A stretch of 64,000 nucleotides of DNA from WJJR01 sp964440935 (GCA_964440935.1 CAYTTY010000002.1:1-64000); one strand, 5' to 3'; numbered from the stretch's first letter, positions 26,632-34,794 are shown. Numbers and translations: made by a program. Notes: generated by a model not told the origin, from the letters alone.

Positions 26632-27492
26632 ATGAGTGGCGATGATCGTGTGGTCCTTGATTCCCGCCCCAACGTGGTGACCGGTTCCGATCCCAATCCG
26701 GTTCCCCGTTCGCGTGCACCGATCGTTCTCTCAGCCGTTCTGGTTGCCAAAAACGCCGCCGCGACGATCGAGAAGGCGATTCGCGCCGTACGGTTCTGCG
26801 ATGAAATCGTCGTCATTGTCGATCAGGAGTCGACCGACGAAACCGAAGCCATCGCACGTCGTTTTGCCGACCACGTCGCGATTTGCCCGTGGATGGGATA
26901 TGGTCCCACCAAACGGGCGGCCATCGATCTGGCACGGGGCCGTTGGATTCTCATCATTGATTCCGATGAGGAAGTGTCTCCTGAATTGGCGGTGGCGATC
27001 AGCGAGGCGATTCGCAACGGCAAGGATGCCAATATTGCGGCGTACGCATTACGGCGGCGCACGCGTTATCTCGGCCGCTGGATGAAGCATGGCGATTGGG
27101 GGCGTGATCGGGTGGTCCGGTTGTTTGATCGCACCCGTGCGGAACTGTCTGAGGACTCGGTCCACGAATCGGTGCGGGCGCCCGGTGACACTCCTGCACT
27201 GCACGGCATTCTGTATCACGAAGGCGATCAGACACTGCATTCGTATCTCGAACGACTTGACCGTTACACGACGCTGGCCGCTCATTCACTGTTTGACAAG
27301 GGACGGCGTGCATCGTGGCTGTCGATCACCGTACGCCCGGCCTTCAAGTTCATCCAAGCCTACATCCTGCGTATGGGATTCCTCGACGGTTGGCAGGGAT
27401 TAATACTGGCCTTCTATTCCTCCGTGTACGTCTTCACCAAGTATGCCAAGCTTATGCAGCTTGAGCGTGATCACATCACATCCAGCGAATAG
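26632..27492 (+). CDS. Glycosyltransferase family 2, WaaE/KdtX-like
   Basis: A 286-residue GT-A enzyme. The opening LSAVLVAKNAAATIEKAI and the EIVVIVDQESTDETEAIA segment define the nucleotide-binding region. LIIDSDEEVSPEL holds the DxD motif, and GDWGRDRVVRLFDR with SVHESV matches LPS beta-1,4-glucosyltransferases of the WaaE/KdtX type. The C-terminus has a hydrophobic membrane-associated stretch. ATG 26632 has AGGAA six bases ahead and is preferred; ATG 26581 is in frame, lacks a ribosome site and overlaps the GT4 gene by 13 bp. It is last in the envelope cluster, and repeats follow immediately. Confidence 0.87.
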   Translation: MSGDDRVVLDSRPNVVTGSDPNPVPRSRAPIVLSAVLVAKNAAATIEKAIRAVRFCDEIVVIVDQESTDETEAIARRFADHVAICPWMGYGPTKRAAIDLARGRWILIIDSDEEVSPELAVAISEAIRNGKDANIAAYALRRRTRYLGRWMKHGDWGRDRVVRLFDRTRAELSEDSVHESVRAPGDTPALHGILYHEGDQTLHSYLERLDRYTTLAAHSLFDKGRRASWLSITVRPAFKFIQAYILRMGFLDGWQGLILAFYSSVYVFTKYAKLMQLERDHITSSE

Positions 27493-27499
27493 CCCCTGG

Positions 27500-27870
27500 T
27501 GGGTGGCCGCAATCTGTGATCGCGGTCGCCGAAGGCGAAAAAACGGCATGTTGAGAGGGCGATCAAACCTCTGGAGTTTGGGCGCCACGGCCCTTCATCG
27601 ACCTGTTGAAAAAGTCGGGATTCGTTTCCGAACTGCACGATATCACCGAACGGGAGAATTGTAACCTCGCGTAGGTCCGGCTCTTAGCCGGACAGGTGAG
27701 GCTAAGAGCCGCACCTGCGCGACGACTGATGTGGGTTTTACAACACGTCCCCAAGACCCGTGTAACGCAGTCCGTTGCTGATCAGTCGTATCCGGTTACT
27801 GAAGTCGCAGGCAACTCGTGCAATCGGTGAATCCCCTCGTAATCGGACAGGAATTTTGACAACCGCTAAA
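27500..27870. repeat. Composite of palindromic repeats (families E, B, C and a family A end)
   Basis: GGGTGGCCGC...GATCGCGG (from 27500) is a family E piece shared with 41309-41457. Family B ends GCGCCACGGCCCTTC...GTTGAAAAAGTC (27584-27617) and ACAACACG...GACCCGTG (about 27735-27760) enclose the uninterrupted family C palindrome GTAGGTCCGGCTCTTAG / CTAAGAGCCGCACCT (27671-27717). TTTTGACAACCGCT (27854-27867) is a family A right end. There is no gene in this stretch. Confidence 0.65.
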
Positions 27871-27983
27871 GAGTCGTGTCCCGGACATACGTTTCATAAT
27901 GTTCTGTGTGAAACCGTACCCTGTGGCGTCACCCGCCCTCGGGTGACGCCTTGTCCGGGCAGCAGAGAGCCGTCACGCGAGTA
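27871..27983. repeat. GGCGTCACCCG hairpin element (family D), copy 2
   Basis: GTCGTGTCCCGG (about 27872) and the perfect hairpin GGCGTCACCCG/CGGGTGACGCC (27925-27950) match the copies near 13505 and 38861, including the following TTGTCCGG. Confidence 0.7.
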
Positions 27984-28115
27984 TTGTCCGACTGAACAAC
28001 GATGTAGCGCGGGCGTCTCGCCCGTGCGGCATGGCCCGTTCGACCTTGCTCGCGGCAAGCGGGACGGCCATGCTACGGTGGCTTGATTCGGAAAGCACTT
28101 CTGACAGCCGCTATA
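27984..28115 (-). repeat. MITE-like element, reverse copy of the one at 32205-32354
   Basis: Read on the minus strand, this starts TATAGCGGCTGTCAGAAG and continues through GGCCGTCCCGCTTGCCG to CGGGCGAGACGCCCG and AACAATA. It follows the 32205-32354 element nearly base for base. The two copies are in opposite orientation about 4 kb apart. Both lie between genes. Confidence 0.75.
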
Positions 28116-28231
28116 GTTAATCACAAGGGGTGGGATATTCCCGCCCACACACATACTTTGTCAAACAATCAACCGTCGCAGTGAGAACACAGATTACCGT
28201 TGACCGGGACACCCGAGCCTGTCATTCTGAG

Positions 28232-29167
28232 ATGGCTATGAATGGCCCCGACGACGATATCGTTTCAGCTGCGACGCCGACCAATGATGGAGCCTCCCGC
28301 GACGTCCGCCGCGTCTCACTGTGGGGTCTTGCGGTCAATCTGTTGCTGACGGTTCTGAAGATCGGCGTCGGAATTGCCAGTTCGAGTTTGGCATTGGTGA
28401 TGGACGGAATCCACAGCGTTGCCGACTCGATCACCGACGTGACCATTCTCATCGGACGACGATACTGGTTAGCGCCACCCGATGAACGCCATCCCCACGG
28501 ACACGGGCGGGTGGAAACATTGGTCACCGTCGTCATCGGGCTGCTGGTGCTGGGGACCGGCGTCGGATTGGTGTACCGCGCCACAACGGAGATCCCCAAA
28601 TCGGTGGGCATCACATCTCCAATGGCCGTTCTTATTGTCGCCGTGGCATCGCTGATTGGTAAAGAGTGGCTGTATCGATGGACAATTACAGTGGGACAGC
28701 GGCATCAATCATCGGCGGTTGTGGCAAATGCCTGGCATCATCGGTCGGATGCGCTCAGTTCCATTCCTGTCGTAATCGCCGTGGTGGGATTCTGGATTCG
28801 TCCGGATTGGCACTTCCTCGATCCGGTAGCCGCGATACTGGTGGGCGTGTTGGTTGGGCACGCAGCGAAAGAGATTATCTGGCCCGCCGTGCAGGATCTG
28901 GTCGATACGGCGCCCTCACGATCAACTCGTGCCGCCCTTCACAAGATCATTGAGGAGACCGACGGTGTGTTGGACACCCACGCTCTGCGTGTCCGCCGGG
29001 TGGGGCCCGGTCTTCACATCGATCTCCATATCCACGTCGATCCCGGCATCACCGTCTATGCCGGGCATGAGATCGCCACCGCCGTCAAGCAGCGCCTGAA
29101 AATCTCCGGCCATAATGTCGCCGATGTCGTTGTCCACGTTGAGCCTCACGACGAGGACCACGATTAA
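28232..29167 (+). CDS. Cation diffusion facilitator (CDF) family metal exporter
   Basis: A 311-residue inner-membrane antiporter that exports divalent metal (Zn, Fe, Mn or Co) for protons. About six transmembrane helices occupy residues 30-220. The intramembrane metal site is visible as DGIHSVAD in helix 2 and HHRSDAL in helix 5, the DD/HD pattern typical of Zn/Cd or broad-specificity members. A histidine stretch, HPHGHGRVE, lies in the loop after helix 2, and the C-terminal domain (HIDLHIHVD) is the metallochaperone-like dimer domain. ATG 28232 or 28238 is preferred to the upstream GTG 28130, whose extra 34 residues come from repeat-adjacent DNA and lack family similarity. Confidence 0.92.
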   Translation: MAMNGPDDDIVSAATPTNDGASRDVRRVSLWGLAVNLLLTVLKIGVGIASSSLALVMDGIHSVADSITDVTILIGRRYWLAPPDERHPHGHGRVETLVTVVIGLLVLGTGVGLVYRATTEIPKSVGITSPMAVLIVAVASLIGKEWLYRWTITVGQRHQSSAVVANAWHHRSDALSSIPVVIAVVGFWIRPDWHFLDPVAAILVGVLVGHAAKEIIWPAVQDLVDTAPSRSTRAALHKIIEETDGVLDTHALRVRRVGPGLHIDLHIHVDPGITVYAGHEIATAVKQRLKISGHNVADVVVHVEPHDEDHD

Positions 29168-29322
29168 TCGTACATTTGCGGGTATTTCCCATCTTGATTG
29201 GAACTTGCACTCGTGTCATTTTGTTTTGGAAGGCAGGCGGATTCTCAAATCGGCTCATCGTCTGGAGTTAACAAGTTGGCAGATAGTATCGGGGATCGAT
29301 GGTCTCAGGGAAGGAGAACACC

Positions 29323-29760
29323 ATGTGGAGGCGTTTAGTACCGGCGCTGGCATTGGCCGCCGTGTTTACGGTCGTCATTGGTTGCAGCGACGATGACAAT
29401 CCGGTGTCGGGTGATGGGAATGGGAATGGGAATGGGAACGAGGAGGTATCATTCTCTTCCGATGTGCTACCGATTCTGACCACAAACTGCACGAATTCTG
29501 CTTGTCACGATGCAGTCGATCCGCAGGAGGGGATGAATCTCGAAGCAGGCAGTGCTTACGATAACATCGTTGATGTCAATTCATCTCAGAATGCCTCCCT
29601 CAAGCGCGTCGATCCCGGTAACCCCGACGACAGTTACCTGGTTCAGAAGCTCGAAGGGACCGCGACGGGATTCCGGATGCCACGCGGCCAGGCGCCGTTG
29701 CCCGATGCACAAATCCAGCTCATTCGTGACTGGATCGAACAAGGAGCGTTAGACAACTAA
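29323..29760 (+). CDS. Heme-binding c-type cytochrome-like lipoprotein
   Basis: A 145-residue lipoprotein with the lipobox cysteine at Cys21 (VVIGC), then a flexible acidic Gly-Asn linker (four GN units, from a 6-bp microsatellite). A compact domain with one heme site follows: Cys56, Cys61, His62 (CTNSACH, a CX4CH variant) and a likely axial Met in FRMPRGQ near residue 119. The style (SSDVLPILTTNC...CH, then LPDAQIQLIRDWIEQGA) is that of small membrane-attached cytochrome domains common in Planctomycetes and FCB bacteria. GAAGGAGAACACC precedes ATG 29323. It is followed 15 bp later by a YceI gene and then a DUF5777 barrel gene, a recurring trio. It probably carries electrons in the periplasm. 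Confidence 0.85.
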   Translation: MWRRLVPALALAAVFTVVIGCSDDDNPVSGDGNGNGNGNEEVSFSSDVLPILTTNCTNSACHDAVDPQEGMNLEAGSAYDNIVDVNSSQNASLKRVDPGNPDDSYLVQKLEGTATGFRMPRGQAPLPDAQIQLIRDWIEQGALDN

Positions 29761-29775
29761 ACAGGGGATGGTGGT

Positions 29776-30381
29776 ATGTGTACCAACGTCACTCAGAACG
29801 TTCGCGCAGTCGTTGTCGCAGCGGTGATGCTGTGTTTTACGGCACCCGTGTCGGCAGCCGAATTCCACGTTGATACCGATGCGCCACGAAAAGTCGTCTT
29901 CGTCTCCGAAGCAACGATTGAGTCATTTGATGGTGTAACGGAGAAGATTGACGGGTACGCCGTTATTCCAGCCGACCGATTGGGTGACGTGTCCGATTTC
30001 AGTAAGACGAAATTCTACATTGAAGTGGATCTGGCGTCGCTGGACACCGGCATCGGTCTGCGCAACCGTGACATGCGAGAGGACTATCTGCACACCGATG
30101 ATTTTCCCTATGCCATGTACTCCGGCACCATCGATTCGGTAACTTCGCTTAATGATTCCACCTTCCTCACGTACACGTCCGGCGACTTGACCATTCATGG
30201 TGTGACGAAGTCGTACACCACCACCGATACCGTGACGGCACGCAGTGGCAGCTATCGCGTGGCATCGCATTTTTCGATTGCACTGCCCGATCACCACATT
30301 GAGATACCACAGCTCATGTTCCTCAAAATCAGCGAAGTGGTCGAGCTGGATCTGTGGTTTGTGCTCAAGCGAGTTGAATAG
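29776..30381 (+). CDS. YceI family periplasmic protein
   Basis: A 201-residue secreted lipocalin-like protein with a signal peptide (VVVAAVMLCFTAPVSA). The YceI landmarks are present: AEFHVDTDAPRKVVFVSEATIESFDG at the mature N-terminus, DLASLDTGIGLRNRDMREDYLHTDDFPYAMY in the middle, and the closing GDLTIHGVTKSY followed by a beta strand region. YceI folds bind isoprenoid-type molecules such as polyprenyl quinones. Next to a heme lipoprotein and a DUF5777 protein, a role in periplasmic redox or lipid-carrier handling is plausible but unproved. Confidence 0.92.
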   Translation: MCTNVTQNVRAVVVAAVMLCFTAPVSAAEFHVDTDAPRKVVFVSEATIESFDGVTEKIDGYAVIPADRLGDVSDFSKTKFYIEVDLASLDTGIGLRNRDMREDYLHTDDFPYAMYSGTIDSVTSLNDSTFLTYTSGDLTIHGVTKSYTTTDTVTARSGSYRVASHFSIALPDHHIEIPQLMFLKISEVVELDLWFVLKRVE

Positions 30382-30395
30382 CGATAGGGGGATTC

Positions 30396-31247
30396 ATGCG
30401 CAGCATTGTACTATCGAGCGTGATAATTCTGATGTGTGCCGGCGTCGCAAGAGCCCAGGGAGAGGGCGTCTCCTGGGCGCGCAGCGCTCCCGCAACCACA
30501 CCGGAATTGAAGCTCTTCGAATCGACACACGCGATCAACTTGCCGACGGCCGAGCCGCTCAATGCGGGAGAATTTCAATTCGAAATTACACATCGCTTCT
30601 TTCCGAAGTTCTCCGATGGGTATGACGATCTCTACGGCCTTGACGGACCCGTGAACATGCGATTGGGATTGGGCTACGCCCCCATTAACGGCGTATTCAT
30701 TGCCCTCGCCCGCAGCAACGTCAACGACAACACCGACTTGCAGGCCAAGTGGCGGTTCTTTGAAATCCGTCATGATAAGTTTCCCTGGCTGTTCGCTTTT
30801 CAGGTTGGCGGCGCCTGGAACACCATCGACCTGGCAAGCCGTGACCGTTCCGACGCACGCAACTTCCAGGGATACGCACAACTGATCGTGAATACTGTGC
30901 TCAATGAGCGCTTCGGCATTGGCGTGGTGCCGTCAGTCATTCGCAACAGCGACATTTTCTCGGCGGAGACCGAGAACCTGCTGGTAGTGGGAGTCTACGG
31001 TCAGGTGCACGTGACCGATATCCTTAGCTTTGTGGGGGAGTGGACTCCCGACCTGTCCGGCCATGCCGCGCCCGAGCATGCGGCGGCCATCGGCATTGAA
31101 CTGAAGACGGGCGGACACTTCTTTAAGATCTTCGCGACGAATTCGGTCGAGATCAACCCCAGCCAATACCTCGTCGGCACACGGGACCGCTTCGAGCCCG
31201 ATAATTGGCGCCTCGGGTTCATGATTACGCGGCTGCTGATTCTGTAA
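30396..31247 (+). CDS. DUF5777 beta-barrel-like outer-membrane protein
   Basis: A 283-residue exported protein. The leader MRSIVLSSVIILMCAGVARAQ is followed by alternating amphipathic strands. Family phrases include FESTHAINLPTAEPL, FEITHRFFPKF, LYGLDGPVNMRLGLGYA and AAAIGIELKTGGHFFKIFATNS, which match DUF5777. The protein ends in a hydrophobic strand (MITRLLIL). It is the third gene of the heme lipoprotein-YceI-DUF5777 group. Family function is unknown; such proteins are predicted to sit in the outer membrane. Confidence 0.85.
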   Translation: MRSIVLSSVIILMCAGVARAQGEGVSWARSAPATTPELKLFESTHAINLPTAEPLNAGEFQFEITHRFFPKFSDGYDDLYGLDGPVNMRLGLGYAPINGVFIALARSNVNDNTDLQAKWRFFEIRHDKFPWLFAFQVGGAWNTIDLASRDRSDARNFQGYAQLIVNTVLNERFGIGVVPSVIRNSDIFSAETENLLVVGVYGQVHVTDILSFVGEWTPDLSGHAAPEHAAAIGIELKTGGHFFKIFATNSVEINPSQYLVGTRDRFEPDNWRLGFMITRLLIL

Positions 31248-31256
31248 TCTGGTCGG

Positions 31257-31847
31257 CTAGTCCTGCTTGTCGGGATCCGGGTAGTAGTGATCCAGACACA
31301 GTTCGCAAAGCCCGTGTGAGATCTTCAGACGAGCCAGCGCATCCGGGCACCAGTCCCAGCGTTTCGCCTTCAGGTGTTTGATCCGGCGGCAGTGGCCGCA
31401 CTGGTAGATAATCCCATGCTCATCGATATACGCATCGGGATCGAAGGGGTGCGCCTCGCGATCGTGTTCGCGCGAGACGATGAGTGAATGGTCGACCAGC
31501 AGACCATGTGCGTCACTGATCGGGAAGATGTGCATGCGGAACTTGCGAAATTCGTCCGGAGACGAGCATTCATAATCGTGCTCAATCACTTCGCCATGAC
31601 GCAAGGCACGCCCATAAAGGTCGGCGTAGAAATTACGCAGCGGTCCATCAATCGCATCAAGGATCCGGCATCCAACACTGAACCGATCAGCGATCTCTTT
31701 ACCCCCGTTGTCCTCGGCAAATCTGAGATAGACCGGATTGACGTAGCTGATCACCAGATCCGAGTCGACGACGTACAAGCAGTTACCGTTCTCTTGCAGA
31801 GCATCCGTATCAAATCCGCGAGCTGGCGTTGTCTGGCGCAGAGTCAT
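31257..31847 (-). CDS. PAS-domain protein with C-terminal cysteine cluster
   Basis: A 196-residue cytosolic protein. Residues about 20-130 form a PAS domain (LYVVDSDLVISYVNPVYLRFAEDN; then RNFYADLYGRALRHGEVIEHDYEC). The C-terminus has CGHCRRIK, then WCPDAL, then SHGLCELCLDHYY. This is the C-x2-C...C-x2-C pattern with 'SHG(I/L)C' often found behind PAS or receiver domains, probably a zinc or Fe-S cluster. There is no kinase or output domain, so it likely acts through a partner. It converges with the DUF5777 gene, with stops 10 bp apart. Confidence 0.8.
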   Translation of the reverse strand: MTLRQTTPARGFDTDALQENGNCLYVVDSDLVISYVNPVYLRFAEDNGGKEIADRFSVGCRILDAIDGPLRNFYADLYGRALRHGEVIEHDYECSSPDEFRKFRMHIFPISDAHGLLVDHSLIVSREHDREAHPFDPDAYIDEHGIIYQCGHCRRIKHLKAKRWDWCPDALARLKISHGLCELCLDHYYPDPDKQD

Positions 31848-32204
31848 GAACTCGTCCTCGTTAGTGGCTCATCTTGCCCTCTATTCAGTATCGTCCACCG
31901 ATCACGATGATCTTAGTCGCACCGGTTCGAGGCAATCCAACCGGCTTCTTCGGCTTCGATTGTAATTCAAAAAGAAGTCCGGGTGGCCACGTATGTTGTT
32001 GTTTTGTAGCAGTTTGCAGGAGGGGGCGGCTTGGCCATCGAAAGCAACACATACTCCCGGCGGACCGCTGGTAACTGGCATTGTGCTTGATCCAAACACG
32101 CGCGCGTTACGTTTCATGAACTCGACAAGATTTCGTGGCGCAGTCGAATTCACCATTGGGAAAGAGTCCGGCGCCTCTTATCGCGACGTGTCAATGACGT
32201 AGCC
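31848..32204. other. Intergenic region without a recognisable gene
   Basis: About 350 bp between the PAS gene start and the first repeat. It should contain the promoter of the leftward PAS gene. Several short frames exist on both strands, but none has protein-like features or similarity that I recognise. Confidence 0.35.
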
Positions 32205-32354
32205 AGAGCGATTGTCAGAAGTGCTTTCCGAATCACGAGACCGTAGCATGGCCGTCCCGCTTGCCGTGAGCAAGGTCGAACGGGCCATGCCCCACGGGCG
32301 AGACGCCCGTGCTACATCCTTGTTCAATTGGACGACACTGCTGACAATTGCTTT
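32205..32354 (+). repeat. MITE-like element (family A ends, GGGCGAGACGCCCG core)
   Basis: The left end AGAGCGATTGTCAGAA (32205-32220) and the right end CTGCTGACAATTGCTTT (32338-32354) are imperfect inverted repeats around an internal palindrome CGGGCGAGACGCCCG and a GC-rich core. A near-identical copy lies reversed at 27984-28115, and a partial relative lies at about 13640-13726. It is non-coding. Confidence 0.75.
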
Positions 32355-32560
32355 AGAGCGGTTGTCAGAATTCCGTTCCGTTTGAGAAAGCGCGAGGGTG
32401 GGTTTGCGTTGCATGCACGTTGGGGCGCCACGAGCCTTGAGGGGGAGCGTTGAAAAAGGTGCTACATTGTTGAGAACATGCATTTGTAGGGGCGTATTGC
32501 ATACGCCCCATTCGCGTAAACCGTTGCGGGTGCCAGGTGCCCCACAGCTCTGCTGTGGGA
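32353..32560. repeat. Mixed repeat block (family A and B left ends, GGGGCGTAT hairpin, CCCCACAG hairpin)
   Basis: AGAGCGGTTGTCAGAA...TTCCGTTTG (32356-32384) is a family A left end. GCGCCACGAGCCTTG...GTTGAAAAAGG (32428-32458) is a family B left end with no partner. GGGGCGTAT/ATACGCCCC (32489-32509) is a perfect 9-bp hairpin, and GTGCCCCACAGCTCTGCTGTGGG (about 32531-32553) is another hairpin family, repeated near 32765, 32800 and 35182. Confidence 0.6.
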
Positions 32561-32609
32561 TCGTAATGCGCACGGTATAGTGTTATACGGTAATACAAAT
32601 AATAGTGCA

Positions 32610-32730
32610 ACGGCGATTGTATGCGATTACGGAATGGGGATGGCCAGATACAATCGACACCAAGGCTGGCAAGATAGTCCTTGGACGATTGACGGGTGTG
32701 TATCTGGTTGAATTGATCGTGAACGGAGGC
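32610..32730 (-). pseudogene. Remnant of an alpha-amylase-family (GH13) gene
   Basis: On the minus strand, 32632-32679 encode DYLASLGVDCIWPSPF, which matches conserved region I of GH13 enzymes such as trehalose synthase and alpha-glucosidase (KLDYLxxLGVxxIWLSPF), one substitution aside. A few more residues upstream (QFNQIHTRQSS) continue the frame. No other GH13 region can be found, and the flanks are palindromic repeats. If real, it is a short relic of a lost gene. Chance similarity cannot be fully ruled out for 16 residues. Confidence 0.45.
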
Positions 32731-32980
32731 CATCCCACGGCCCTTCGGCAGACTCAGGATAAACAGAGCTGTGGGGCATCCGGCAAGATTCCGACAGTAG
32801 AACTGTGGGGCACCCGGCAGGGGAGGCACACAACCATCCCGCTGTCTGGTTGTCCAAGTCTTGCCATGACGACTATTGGTCCGGCATGCGACGGATACAT
32901 ACCGGAGGCGTTCGAGAACCGTCGAGGCGGGTGCGCAAACGCGCCCGGGCTATCAAACAAGGCCGGGGGCATTTTCGAAC

Positions 32981-33018
32981 TTGACTTTATTACGAACAAC
33001 GATTACGATATACGTAAT
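32981..33018 (+). promoter_or_regulatory. Sigma-70-type promoter with overlapping palindromic operator
   Basis: TTGACT (32981-32986), a 17-base spacer and TACGAT (33004-33009) form a good promoter. The perfect palindrome ATTACG-ATATA-CGTAAT (33002-33018) covers the -10 box and start region, 16 bp before the PadR start codon. Position and symmetry suggest autorepression by PadR; the protein-site link is inferred. Confidence 0.65.
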
Positions 33019-33033
33019 AATGAAAGGGCAGTT

Positions 33034-33369
33034 ATGAACACAATCGATACGAAGGCGCTTCAGCGGGAAATCCTCCTCGGATTCTGGAAGATCCACATCC
33101 TCCACCATGCTGCCGAACGTCCCGTCATTGGGCAATGGATGATTCAGGAATTGCGCCGCCATGGTTATGAGGTCAGCCCTGGTACAATGTACCCAATACT
33201 CGCAAGATTGAAAGAGCACGGCTGGCTCAAGTGCAAAACCGATCCGAAAGGCGGTTCCCGAGCCAGAAAGGAGTACTCACTAACCAAGGAGGGTCGAAAG
33301 GCTCTCACCTTCCTGAAGAATCCAATTGAGGAATTGTACCGCGAAGTGGTCCTCGGAAAAGAAGGGTAA
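33034..33369 (+). CDS. PadR family transcriptional regulator
   Basis: A 111-residue winged-helix repressor. The family core is complete: LLGFWKIHILHHAAERPVIGQWMIQEL, the recognition segment YEVSPGTMYPILARLKEHGWL, and the wing (KGGSRARKEYSLTKEGRKAL). It is a short, subfamily-2-like PadR without a long C-terminal helix. ATG 33034 has AAAGGG upstream and the true family N-terminus; the frame is open back to 32605 only through repeat-rich DNA. The next gene begins 11 bp after the stop, so PadR probably controls it together with its own promoter. Confidence 0.9.
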   Translation: MNTIDTKALQREILLGFWKIHILHHAAERPVIGQWMIQELRRHGYEVSPGTMYPILARLKEHGWLKCKTDPKGGSRARKEYSLTKEGRKALTFLKNPIEELYREVVLGKEG

Positions 33370-33380
33370 CTGAGACCGTC

Positions 33381-34794
33381 ATGAACCTATCTCAAGTAAA
33401 GTTGAACATCCTGGCATGGAAGCCTGTCCGCAGCATTTTCATGTCTCCGGCTTTTCCGGTCACTCTGCCAGGTACTTGTTTTGATCGGAGTCATTGCCCT
33501 GGCCATAAACGGCATTGGGATTGGCCTGGGGATGGCCGACGAAGAACTCCTGACCCTGCGGAAAACGAATCTCACGACGCTAATTGTATGGGGACTATGG
33601 TGGCCGGCGATGATCGCCATTGCGCTTGGCTTCGGGCGTGCCTGGTGCACTGTATGCCCAATGGAATTGGTCAATCGGGCCGGAGATGTTGTCGCCAGAA
33701 AGGTTGGGTTGCCTCGGGCAAAGCTGACCAAATTCCTTCGAGCGGGTTGGCTCATTTTTGCCGTTTATCTTACGCTTCAGTTGCTTGTGGCCGGCTTCTC
33801 GATTCACCGAGTACCGCACTTCACATCAGTGTTTTTGCTTGTTCTCTTTGGCGGTGCTCTACTCACCGGGCTTCTGTTCCGTGACTCTCGCTCATTCTGT
33901 CGAGCCTTCTGTCCGGCGGGAGCGCTTTTGTCTGTTTATGGACGCTATACGCCGATTCAGCTCGAAGCGCGGGATCTGTCTGTTTGTGCTTCCTGCAAGA
34001 CGAAAGACTGCATACAAAATTCTAATCGTCAACGGTTCGACAAACGCAGTTGCCCCTCTCTGCTGATACCGTTCAAGAGACAGGCTTCAGACGGTTGCGT
34101 ACTCTGTCTCCAGTGCGCCAAAGTATGCCCCTACGACAACATGGGATTCGGGCTGGTCTCAAGAGACGCCGGGGTTCGCCGTAAAGCGCAGCTCAAGCCT
34201 TTCGAGGCGGCTTTTGTAATGATCGCACTTGGCTTCGTGGCCCACGAAGTGATCGGAGAGGTGAAGTGGCTGGATAGTTACGTCCATACTGTTCCGAACT
34301 TGCTGCACCAGTTTGTGCCCGCTGTATCGTTTGGATGGCTTGAGGCTGTTTGGTTCCTGGTGCTGTTGCCCCTGCTCGTGTGGTCCGTGATTGTGGGCGT
34401 CGGGGGCCTTGCAGATAAGCGAATCGACTTGAAAACCCAGCTCCTCGCCGTTGCGACGGGTGCCGCCCCGGTTGTGGCTGTAGCTCATCTTGCCAAGGCT
34501 GTGGCGAAGATATCCTCATGGGGAGGCTTCTTGCCTCTGGCCATTGATGATCCAATCGGAGCGCACAATTTTCGCTCGATTGCTGACAACTTGCAAAGCC
34601 CACCGGAAGGAATTCTGGGGCTTTCCATGGTTGGCTGGGTGATGCTGTTGCTTTCGTTGATTATCGCATGGAGAGCCTGGAAATGGGCATACCAGGTGCC
34701 GGCTGAATCCAAAACGGCTGCCAGAGTTGGTCTGGTCGGTTCGGCCGTGTTGTTCGGTACAATCATGACAACCTGGGTGTGGGTTGGTTTTTAG
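33381..34794 (+). pseudogene. Polytopic 4Fe-4S membrane protein (NapH/NosR-like), frameshifted near its N-terminus
   Basis: The main frame (from 33481) has about six to eight transmembrane helices and two cysteine groups. The first are CTVCP and FCRAFCP, the C-x3-CP type of NosR/NapH electron-transfer proteins. The second is a ferredoxin-like pair, CASCKTKDC and CVLCLQCAKVCP. The expected N-terminus (MNLSQVKLNILAWKPVRSIF...) is in another frame starting ATG 33381, 11 bp after the PadR stop. The two frames meet around 33460-33480, where translation must shift to continue into VLVLIGVIALA. Either a real mutation or a base-call error is possible. If intact it would move electrons across or along the inner membrane; the partner is unknown. 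Confidence 0.75.

Noticed and set aside
29412..29440. Possible CRISPR or phase-variation tract
   Set aside because: The repeat unit is 6 bp, in frame and spacer-free, so it is a microsatellite linker. No CRISPR array was seen anywhere in the window.
31902..32202. Small open frames on both strands (about 69-84 codons)
   Set aside because: No ribosome site, signal, domain or neighbour context supports either one.
32605..33033. N-terminal extension of the PadR gene by 143 codons
   Set aside because: It covers repeats, a GH13 relic and the gene's own promoter; ATG 33034 gives the proper family N-terminus.
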